Shown here in pieces: positions 22,954-28,730 of a stretch of DNA of 28,730 bases (positions within the stretch are counted from its first letter, which is position 1; every line of letters begins with the position of its first letter). The notes beneath the pieces are model-generated. The model ran no database searches, was not told the origin of the DNA, and was given only the letters and a program-made list of their open reading frames with translations. Source of the stretch: an uncultured Clostridia bacterium. GTDB taxonomy: Bacteria; Bacillota; Clostridia; TANB77; CAG-508. The position numbers were made by a program, and so were the translations under genes. The stretch covers positions 1 through 28,730 of the forward strand of contig CANQES010000005.1 in assembly GCA_947595555.1 (NCBI GenBank), read 5' to 3'.

Positions 22954-25344
22954 ATGGAGTATAAATTTAATGAAATTGAAAAAAAATGGCAAGATTACTG
23001 GGATAAAAACAAAACATTTTATACTGATGTATGGGATTTTTCAAAACCAAAATTCTATGCTTTAGACATGTTTCCATATCCTTCTGGTCAAGGACTACAT
23101 GTAGGGCATCCAGAAGGATACACAGCAACAGACATAATGTCTAGAATGAAAAGAATGCAAGGATATAATGTTTTACATCCAATGGGCTGGGATGCTTTTG
23201 GTCTTCCAGCAGAACAATATGCAATAAAAACAGGAAATCACCCAGCAGGCTTTACAGAAAACAATATTGCTACTTTTAAAAGGCAATTAAAAATGCTTGG
23301 ATTTTCTTTTGACTGGGATAAAGAAGTTTCTACATGTGATCCAGATTTTTACAAATGGACACAATGGATTTTTAAACAATTATTTAAAGATGGTCTTGCT
23401 AAATTAATAGACATGCCAGTTAATTGGTGTGAAGAATTAGGATGTGTTTTATCTAACGATGAGGTTATCAATGGAAAAAGTGAAAGAGGTGGATTCCCTG
23501 TTGTTCGTAAAAATATGAAGCAATGGGTTTTAGACATTCCAAAATATGCTGATATTTTATTAGACGGTTTAGATGATATTGATTGGCCTGAATCTACTAA
23601 AGACATTCAAAGAAATTGGATTGGTAAATCTGAAGGTGCAGAAGTCACTTTTAAAGTAGCTAATCATGCTAATTTAACATTTACTGTATTTACAACAAGA
23701 CCAGATACTTTATTTGGTGCTACTTATTGTGTTTTGGCTCCAGAATTAGATTTAGTTGAGCAAATTACTACGCCAGAACAAAAACAAGCTGTTGCTGAAT
23801 ATAAGAAACTAGCAGCTAGTAAATCTGATTTAGAGAGAACTGAATTAAACAAAGACAAAACAGGAGTATTTACAGGAAGTTATGCTATAAATCCTGTTAA
23901 TGGAAAAGAGATTCCTATTTGGATTTCTGATTATGTTCTAGCCACTTACGGTACAGGATGCATTATGTCTGTTCCTGCCCATGATCAAAGAGACTATGAA
24001 TTTGCAACAAAATTTGGTATTGACATTATTCCTGTCTTAGAAGGTGGAGATATATCTAAAGAAGCATTTACTGAAGATGGATTACACATTAATTCTGATT
24101 TTCTAAACGGATTAAATAAAATGGATGCTATAGCGAAGATGATTTCTTGGTTGGAAGAAAATCATGTTGGTACTAAAAAAGTAAATTATAAGCTTCGTGA
24201 ATGGATTTTTGCAAGACAACGTTATTGGGGTGAGCCAATTCCAATTGTTCACTTAGATAATGAAATGAAAGCTTTGTTAGATAGTGATTTACCATTAGTA
24301 TTACCTGAATTGGAAGATTATGCTCCTTCTAAAACTGGTGCATCTCCACTTGACAAAGCAACTGATTGGGTAAATACAACTTTTGATGGAAAACCTGCTA
24401 AACGTGAAACTAGCACAATGCCAGGTAGTGCAGGTTCAAGCTGGTATTTTTTAAGATATATTGACCCAAAAAATCCAGATGAACTAGCTAATAAAAAATT
24501 ATTAGAACATTGGATGCCAGTTGATTTATATGTTGGTGGCCCTGAACATGCAGTTGGACATTTATTATACTCTAGATTTTGGAATAATTACTTATACAAT
24601 AAAGGTATTGTTCCTGTTAAAGAACCATTTACTAAGCTTCGTCATCAAGGCATGATTTTAGGAACTAATGGCGAAAAAATGAGTAAATCTAAAGGGAATG
24701 TTATCAATCCTGATGACATGGTTAAACAATATGGTGCAGATAGTTTAAGAATTTATGAAATGTTTATGGGACCAATTGATGCGGCTAAACCTTGGGATCC
24801 AAATGGCATTGACGGCTCTAAGAAATTTTTAGACCGTGTTTGGAGACTATATGTAGACTCTGGAAAAATAAAGGATTTGCCAAACAAAAATCTTGAAAGA
24901 GTATATCACTATACTGTTAAAAAAGTTACAAATGACTATGAAACTATGAACTTTAATACTGCAATATCTCAAATGATGATATTCATTAATACTGCTAACA
25001 AAGAAAATATCTTACCACTTTCATATGCAGAAGGCTTTTTAAAATTACTAAATCCGGTCGCACCACACATTACTGAAGAATTGTGGAATATCTTAGGACA
25101 TAATAATACTATCGCTTATGAACCATGGCCTACATATGATGAAGAAAAAACAATAGCAGATGAAATAACATTACCTATTCAATTTAATGGTAAACTAAAA
25201 ATGACAATTCAAATTATCCCTGATGAAGAAGAAACTATTGTGAAACAAAAAGTTCATGAAGCAATAGATTCTAAACTAGATGGAAAAATGATTGTAAAAG
25301 AAATATATGTAAAAAATAAAATTTATAATATTGTTTTGAAATAA
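22954..25344 (+). CDS. leuS: Leucyl-tRNA synthetase
   Basis: A 796-residue class I aminoacyl-tRNA synthetase that charges tRNA-Leu. The HIGH-type motif in MFPYPSGQGLHVGHPEG lies at about residues 38-56. The CP1 editing domain follows, with TTRPDTLFGATY and GTGCIMSVPAHDQRD. The KMSKS motif (GEKMSKSKGN) is near 574, and the anticodon-binding domain and C-terminal tRNA-binding segment complete the protein. The open frame starts at 22879, but the promoter -10 lies within that extension and AAAGGGG precedes the ATG at 22954, which is also the family start. No T-box leader is present. It is probably monocistronic, ending at the hairpin 25350-25388. No in-frame CGG. Confidence 0.98.
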   Translation: MEYKFNEIEKKWQDYWDKNKTFYTDVWDFSKPKFYALDMFPYPSGQGLHVGHPEGYTATDIMSRMKRMQGYNVLHPMGWDAFGLPAEQYAIKTGNHPAGFTENNIATFKRQLKMLGFSFDWDKEVSTCDPDFYKWTQWIFKQLFKDGLAKLIDMPVNWCEELGCVLSNDEVINGKSERGGFPVVRKNMKQWVLDIPKYADILLDGLDDIDWPESTKDIQRNWIGKSEGAEVTFKVANHANLTFTVFTTRPDTLFGATYCVLAPELDLVEQITTPEQKQAVAEYKKLAASKSDLERTELNKDKTGVFTGSYAINPVNGKEIPIWISDYVLATYGTGCIMSVPAHDQRDYEFATKFGIDIIPVLEGGDISKEAFTEDGLHINSDFLNGLNKMDAIAKMISWLEENHVGTKKVNYKLREWIFARQRYWGEPIPIVHLDNEMKALLDSDLPLVLPELEDYAPSKTGASPLDKATDWVNTTFDGKPAKRETSTMPGSAGSSWYFLRYIDPKNPDELANKKLLEHWMPVDLYVGGPEHAVGHLLYSRFWNNYLYNKGIVPVKEPFTKLRHQGMILGTNGEKMSKSKGNVINPDDMVKQYGADSLRIYEMFMGPIDAAKPWDPNGIDGSKKFLDRVWRLYVDSGKIKDLPNKNLERVYHYTVKKVTNDYETMNFNTAISQMMIFINTANKENILPLSYAEGFLKLLNPVAPHITEELWNILGHNNTIAYEPWPTYDEEKTIADEITLPIQFNGKLKMTIQIIPDEEETIVKQKVHEAIDSKLDGKMIVKEIYVKNKIYNIVLK

Positions 25345-25349
25345 ATTCA

Positions 25350-25388
25350 AAAAAAAGGATTTGGGGACGGCCCCATAATCCTTTTTTT
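25350..25388 (+). terminator. Rho-independent terminator of leuS with a shared palindromic core
   Basis: The left arm AAAAAAAGGATTTGGGG pairs with the right arm ending in seven T, apart from one bulged base. The loop is ACGG. The core GGGG-ACGG-CCCC is the reverse complement of the core of the palindrome at 1-70. Confidence 0.9.
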
Positions 25389-25397
25389 CAATTAGTA

Positions 25398-25430
25398 TAG
25401 AGCTTGTCAAATTAATTTTGACAAGCTCTA
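25398..25430. terminator. Second hairpin between leuS and the convergent gene
   Basis: A perfect 14-bp stem (25398-25411 with 25417-25430) with a 5-base loop. It lies 45 bases after the stop of the minus-strand gene and may terminate it, although no U-run follows directly. Confidence 0.65.
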
Positions 25431-25475
25431 CTAGTATTTAAATAATCTTTACAGAAACATTTATTTTTTATTATT

Positions 25476-26126
25476 TTATCTGCTTAAATCATCATCTAAT
25501 TCCATTGAATTAATAACTGAATCACTTTGCTTATTTGGTGATGTATGTACTTCTAAAGCTAAATTTAACTTATTTTTTTCAAGCCATGGTTTTACAGTTT
25601 CATCAAATAAATACTTGTCCCACACATCTTCAATGCGTACAGCAGCTTCATTATATCCAAGTAGTTGAGTTCTACCATCTCCAAAGTTAAAAGTAAATTC
25701 TCGTCCTCTTTTACCTTCTTGATACTTAACAACTAAAGAGCCTTGATCAACATCATAAGTTTTTCCTTTATATTCAACTTTTCTTATATGCATTGTTCTT
25801 TTTTGTTTTTTAGACCACAAGTAATTTTGAAAAAAGGTATCCATTTTTTCTTGTGACATTTGAGCTACTAAATTACTGTCATCAAGAAAATCTGGATTAT
25901 ATAATCTAATTACTCTATCAATTTTTTCTATATCTTGCAATATAGGTTTACCATCTATGGAAGAAATTATAAATACTCCTGGATACATCTCTTTAAATGT
26001 AACACCTTTTTTTAATAATTGTTCCATTATATTATGATTGCATACTATTACAGCTTCATTAGGTTTGATTTCATTAATCACATGCATATTACTTCTACTT
26101 ATTAAATAACTTTCTATAATCTTCAA
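25476..26126 (-). CDS. Protein of unknown function, 216 residues
   Basis: I do not recognise this protein. It is predicted soluble, with no signal or membrane segment. The N-terminal half (IKPNEAVIVCNHNIMEQLL, then VFIISSIDGKPIL) alternates strands and helices, the central part is basic (LWSKKQKRTMHIRKVEYKGK), and the last 15 residues are acidic and probably disordered. The start is TTG at 26126: AAGGA lies eight bases upstream and no ATG competes before residue 14. It is monocistronic with a strong promoter (26198-26226) and a hairpin at its end. Nothing nearby gives a clue to function. Confidence 0.8.
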   Translation of the reverse strand: MKIIESYLISRSNMHVINEIKPNEAVIVCNHNIMEQLLKKGVTFKEMYPGVFIISSIDGKPILQDIEKIDRVIRLYNPDFLDDSNLVAQMSQEKMDTFFQNYLWSKKQKRTMHIRKVEYKGKTYDVDQGSLVVKYQEGKRGREFTFNFGDGRTQLLGYNEAAVRIEDVWDKYLFDETVKPWLEKNKLNLALEVHTSPNKQSDSVINSMELDDDLSR

Positions 26127-26197
26127 ATTGGTTTTCCTTCTCTCTAAATTTTTTTTATAATACTTTTACTTAATTCGATTAATCAACTGATAAATTT

Positions 26198-26226
26198 ATT
26201 ATATCAGAAGAATATGGCTTTTTCAA
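26198..26226 (-). promoter_or_regulatory. Sigma-A promoter of the 216-residue protein gene
   Basis: Minus strand TTGAAA (26226-26221), 17 bases, TATAAT (26203-26198). A second weaker pair (TTGATT, 18 bases, TATTAT) lies nearer the gene. Confidence 0.8.
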
Positions 26227-26239
26227 GAAATTCTCAAAA

Positions 26240-26355
26240 AATACTATACATTGTAGATATTCTACTATGTCTGAAATAGTTTACTAGACTAGGCCCTGAC
26301 CCGAACTGATGCTAAGCGTCAGTAAAAGCCATTCACCGAATAGCTTTTTATTGTA
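26240..26355. other. Unexplained structured island in the 317-base gap 26127-26443
   Basis: This gap holds the two flanking promoters and, between them, a run of inverted repeats. ACAT-T-GTAGA/TCTAC-T-ATGT lies at 26248-26270; ACTGATGC-TAA-GCGTCAGT is an 8-bp stem with one G-U pair; AAAAGCcATTC/GAATaGCTTTT is a stem with one mismatch followed by T-rich sequence, like a terminator on the plus strand. The stretch GGCCCTGACCCG between them is much more GC-rich than its surroundings. It may be a small RNA or the remnant of a mobile element; I found no convincing plus-strand promoter for it, and no coding frame. Confidence 0.4.
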
Positions 26356-26391
26356 TTTCTAAAATAAATTATATTTTAGGATTAATTTATA

Positions 26392-26421
26392 TTGACAATA
26401 CACCCTAATGGGGTATATAAT
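26392..26421 (+). promoter_or_regulatory. Promoter of the csoR metal operon
   Basis: TTGACA (26392-26397), an 18-base spacer and TATAAT (26416-26421). The spacer is occupied by a CsoR-type operator. The csoR ATG follows 22 bases later with AAGGTGATG as ribosome binding site. Confidence 0.9.
26398..26416. promoter_or_regulatory. CsoR-type operator
   Basis: ATACACCCTAATGGGGTAT is a near-perfect palindrome (one mismatch) of the ATACCCC-N4-GGGGTAT type bound by CsoR repressors. It fills the promoter spacer, so CsoR binding would block RNA polymerase and metal binding would relieve it: autoregulation. Confidence 0.88.
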
Positions 26422-26443
26422 TCATAATTAAGGTGATGAGAAA

Positions 26444-26758
26444 ATGAAATGTGATAAATGCCAAAAATGTTCAGAGCAAAATAGAAGAAGTACACATAGA
26501 ACAGAGGAAGAAAAGAAAGAGTTAACAAAAAAATTGAACATTATAGAAGGGCAAGTAAGAGGAATAAATCAAATGATTGCTGATGATAGATATTGTGATG
26601 ATGTATTAGTGCAAATAGCAGCGATAAGCAAAGCATTAAAAAGTTTAGGAAATCATATATTAGAAAGTCATTTGAAGTCATGTGTTGCTTATAATGTTCA
26701 AATGGGAAATTTAGATACATTGGAAGATGTAATGATACTAATAAAGAAATTACAATAA
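26444..26758 (+). CDS. csoR: CsoR/FrmR-family metal-sensing repressor
   Basis: A 104-residue all-helical repressor of the CsoR family, which releases DNA on binding Cu(I) in characterised members. The three copper ligands of the C-H-C signature are present: Cys51 (DDRYCDDV), His76 and Cys80 (ESHLKSCV). The segment KLNIIEGQVRGINQMI is the conserved helix 1. An extra N-terminal cluster, CDKCQKC at residues 3-9, is absent from classical CsoR and could bind additional metal. It heads an operon with an HD protein, a DUF2318 protein and an HMA-TauE/SafE protein, and its own operator overlaps the promoter. Copper is the likeliest signal, but related family members sense nickel, persulfide or formaldehyde. 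Confidence 0.93.
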   Translation: MKCDKCQKCSEQNRRSTHRTEEEKKELTKKLNIIEGQVRGINQMIADDRYCDDVLVQIAAISKALKSLGNHILESHLKSCVAYNVQMGNLDTLEDVMILIKKLQ

Positions 26759-26797
26759 TCTAGTATGGGAAAATGAAGAAAGATAGGAGAAAATAAA

Positions 26798-27394
26798 ATG
26801 ATTAATATATCAAGAGAAAAAGCATTTGAATTGTTGAAAGAATATAATAAAGATAAATTTCATATAAAACATGCTCTAACAGTAGAAGGAGTAATGAAAT
26901 ATTTCGCGGAAAAGTTGGGATATAGTGAAGAAAAAAATTTTTGGGGAATTGTAGGATTATTACATGATTTGGATTTTGAACAATATCCAGAAAAACATTG
27001 TATAAAAGAACAAGAAATAATGAGAGAAAAAGAAATTGATGAAAAAATTATACACGCTACAGCAAGCCATGGATATAATATAACAGTAGATATAAAGCCA
27101 GAACACGAAATGGAGAAAATCTTATATGCTACAGATGAGTTAACAGGACTAATTGGTGCAGTAGCTATTATGCGACCGTCTAAAAGTGTACAGGATTTAG
27201 AACTAAAATCAGTAAAGAAAAAATATAACAACGAAAAATTTGCAGCAGGATGTTCAAGAAAAGTAATAGAAGATGGAGCAAAAATGCTAGGATGGGAATT
27301 AGATAAACTAATAGAAGAAACAATATTAGCAATGAGAGTAGATGAAGAGGACATAAATAACTTCATTAATAATATATATGAATCCAAGATATGA
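26798..27394 (+). CDS. HD-domain protein of the metal operon
   Basis: A 198-residue HD-superfamily protein. FHIKHALTVEGVMKYFAEKL supplies the first His, LLHDLDFEQYP the HD pair, and ATASHGYN and ATDELTGLIGAVAIM the later metal ligands. Proteins of this type are widespread in Clostridia as putative phosphohydrolases (HDIG group), with unknown substrate. AGGAG lies eight bases before the ATG. It is placed between csoR (39 bases upstream) and the DUF2318 gene (19 bases downstream) and should respond to the same metal signal; a role in metal handling is inference. Confidence 0.88.
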   Translation: MINISREKAFELLKEYNKDKFHIKHALTVEGVMKYFAEKLGYSEEKNFWGIVGLLHDLDFEQYPEKHCIKEQEIMREKEIDEKIIHATASHGYNITVDIKPEHEMEKILYATDELTGLIGAVAIMRPSKSVQDLELKSVKKKYNNEKFAAGCSRKVIEDGAKMLGWELDKLIEETILAMRVDEEDINNFINNIYESKI

Positions 27395-27413
27395 AGGAAA
27401 AGGAGAGTTCGGT

Positions 27414-27959
27414 ATGAAAAATAAGATTTTAATAATAGTTACAATAGTTGTAGTGATTATAGCAGTATGTGTCATTGTATTTATTCCTAAAAATAATGAT
27501 AATGGAGCTAAAAATGAAGCTACAAGTGATGTCAAAAAAACAATAAGTAATACAGCAAAAAAAATAGAAGCAGACTTAAATGAAAATGGAGATGTAGAAG
27601 TGCTTTTAGACAAATTGGACACGAAAAGTCCAACATTTATTACATATACTTCTGAAAAAGGTAATAAAATGGAACTAGTTGCAGTAAAAGATTCTAGTGA
27701 TAATATAGATATTGCATTTAATACATGCCAAGTTTGTAATGGCTCACCTAAAGCATACTTTGTATGGCAGAATAACAAATTAGTATGCAAAAATTGTGGA
27801 AATACTTTTTCATTAAAAACAATAGGACAAAGTTCAGGAGGATGTAATCCTATGACTATATCGGATAGTGAAGTAACAAAAATAGAAAATGGGATACAAA
27901 TTAGTAAAGTATTTTTGAGTGATAATGAAAACTTATTTACAAATGTAGAAGAACATTAA
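27414..27959 (+). CDS. Membrane-anchored DUF2318 protein
   Basis: A 181-residue protein with an N-terminal membrane helix (about residues 4-24), a polar linker and a C-terminal DUF2318-like domain. The domain is recognised by the double Cys pattern FNTCQVCNGSPKAYF then NKLVCKNCGNTFSL and the SGGCNPM segment. DUF2318 proteins accompany iron or copper transport systems and are predicted to bind metal or an Fe-S/heme centre outside the membrane. The start is the ATG at 27414, with AAAGGAGAG six bases upstream; the frame is open 12 codons further but overlaps the HD gene. It fits an accessory role beside the HMA-TauE/SafE protein. Confidence 0.85.
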   Translation: MKNKILIIVTIVVVIIAVCVIVFIPKNNDNGAKNEATSDVKKTISNTAKKIEADLNENGDVEVLLDKLDTKSPTFITYTSEKGNKMELVAVKDSSDNIDIAFNTCQVCNGSPKAYFVWQNNKLVCKNCGNTFSLKTIGQSSGGCNPMTISDSEVTKIENGIQISKVFLSDNENLFTNVEEH

Positions 27960-27978
27960 ATAGAAGGACAAAATAGAT

Positions 27979-28730
27979 ATGGAAGAAAAACTTAATATTA
28001 AAGTTAAGGGAATGTTTTGCACAGGATGTGAAACAAGAATTAAAAATGCACTACTTAGTTTAGAAGGAATTTCTGATGTGACTGCAAGTTATAATAATGG
28101 AGAAGTAAAAGTAAGCTATGATAAAAATTTAATATTACCAAAAGATATAGAAGATAAAATTACAAATTTGGATTACGAAATAGTAAAAGAAAATGAACAA
28201 AAAGAAAATAACTTAACAACTTTATGTGTATTAGTCATTTTAATAGCATTGTACATAATATTTAATCATTTTGGATTGCTAAAAATATTTAACATTTTTC
28301 CTACAATTGAATCAACAATGAGCTATGGAATGATATTTGTTGTTGGCATACTTACTTCTGTACATTGTATAGCTATGTGTGGAGGAATAAATTTATCGCA
28401 AAGTATAGTAAGTAATAGAAATGGAGCTAAAATAAGTATATCAAATTTAGAATATAATTTGGGTAGAGTTGTTTCATATACAATAATTGGCGGAATTGTG
28501 CGGAGTTATAGGTTCAGTTATCACTTTAAATGGTATATTTAGAGGAATAGTTGCAATTATTTCGGGCTTTGTAATGATTGTGATGGCAATAAATATGCTT
28601 GGGATATTTCCTATCTTAAGAAAATTTAATATTAAAATGCCAAAGGGAATTATTAATATATTAAATAAGAGTAAAAAGGGGAAATCATCTTTTTATATTG
28701 GACTTATAAATGGATTTATGCCATGTGGCC
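27979..28730 (+). CDS. HMA domain-TauE/SafE (DsbD-like) membrane protein, partial, split by +1 frameshift at CGG
   Basis: The N-terminal heavy-metal-associated domain (residues 1-70) carries GMFCTGCETRIKNAL, the MxCxxC-like copper-binding site. A membrane helix (about 76-98) and a TauE/SafE or CcdA-like membrane domain follow, with GILTSVHCIAMCGGINL. The frame breaks at GGC GGA ATT GTG CGG AGT: the zero frame ends at TAA 28540-28542, whereas skipping C28501 gives GGA GTT ATA GGT and continues as good membrane helices to the window edge, reaching GLINGFMPCG, the family's second Cys motif. The restored frame has a TAA at 28484-28486, so the shift lies between 28487 and 28542. The 3' end is outside the window. 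It probably moves or reduces metal in copper homeostasis. Confidence 0.86.
28501..28503 (+). other. In-frame CGG at the HMA-TauE/SafE frameshift (candidate recoding site)
   Basis: Codon 175 is CGG, preceded by GTG and followed by A. Skipping its C gives GGA in the frame that encodes the rest of the membrane domain. The context TGCGGA is identical to that in the permease. Confidence 0.7.

Noticed and set aside
26860..27387. Long antisense open frames over the metal operon and elsewhere
   Set aside because: They mirror AT-rich coding frames, lack ribosome binding sites and show no family similarity.
22602..28503. Ordinary homopolymer sequencing errors as the cause of all three frameshifts
   Set aside because: Two of the breaks have no homopolymer at all, and all three create an in-frame CGG. 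Error is not excluded without reads, but it is not a sufficient explanation as it stands.

Overview
The window looks like a chromosomal segment of a low-GC Bacillota, most likely an uncultured Clostridia. The evidence is very AT-rich DNA with A/T-ending codons, AGGAGG-type ribosome binding sites, consensus sigma-A promoters, a Gram-positive SleB-type cell-wall hydrolase, a CsoR repressor, and a clostridial-type prepilin N-terminus. Several genes start with TTG. I recognise no rRNA or tRNA gene, CRISPR array, phage or intact insertion sequence.

Layout. 1-3080 (minus): AI-2E-family exporter, exodeoxyribonuclease III and a DUF348/G5/SleB-like exported hydrolase. 3288-4830 (plus): lemA-htpX. 4854-8823 (minus): a tight operon of a WG-repeat membrane protein, an unknown membrane protein, acpS and tatD. 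8957-11544 (minus): an ABC importer of the nitrate/taurine/thiamine-precursor type (ATPase, permease, binding protein). 11613-12617: an Rpn/PD-(D/E)XK protein. 12822-17341 (minus): mfd, a TrmH-family methyltransferase and a truncated trmL remnant. 17477-18664 (plus): a short-chain dehydrogenase and a 64-codon Cys-containing ORF of atypical composition. 18712-21392 (minus): HD-domain protein and topoisomerase III. 21585-25344 (plus): prepilin-like protein and leuS. 25476-26126 (minus): an unknown protein. 26444-end (plus): a CsoR-controlled metal operon (csoR, HD protein, DUF2318 protein, HMA-TauE/SafE membrane protein) running off the window.

Main observation. Three genes are split by a one-base frameshift: the ABC permease, the prepilin-like protein and the HMA-TauE/SafE protein. 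In all three the zero frame meets an in-frame CGG codon at the break, and skipping the C of that CGG (reading the following GGN as Gly) restores the full-length protein. By eye I found no in-frame CGG in about 7,800 codons of the intact recognisable genes, although CGT, CGC and CGA all occur. The only other in-frame CGG is in the GC-rich 64-codon ORF, which holds three CGGs so placed that skipping each C in turn keeps the frame open and returns to the original frame and stop. This suggests that CGG is an unassigned or hungry codon where ribosomes shift +1, or that CGGN is read as a four-base codon. Systematic insertion error or ordinary pseudogenes remain the alternatives to exclude.

Other points: a perfect 70-base palindrome at the left edge shares its loop core with the leuS terminator; a textbook CsoR operator lies inside the csoR promoter; and an unexplained structured island sits at 26240-26355.
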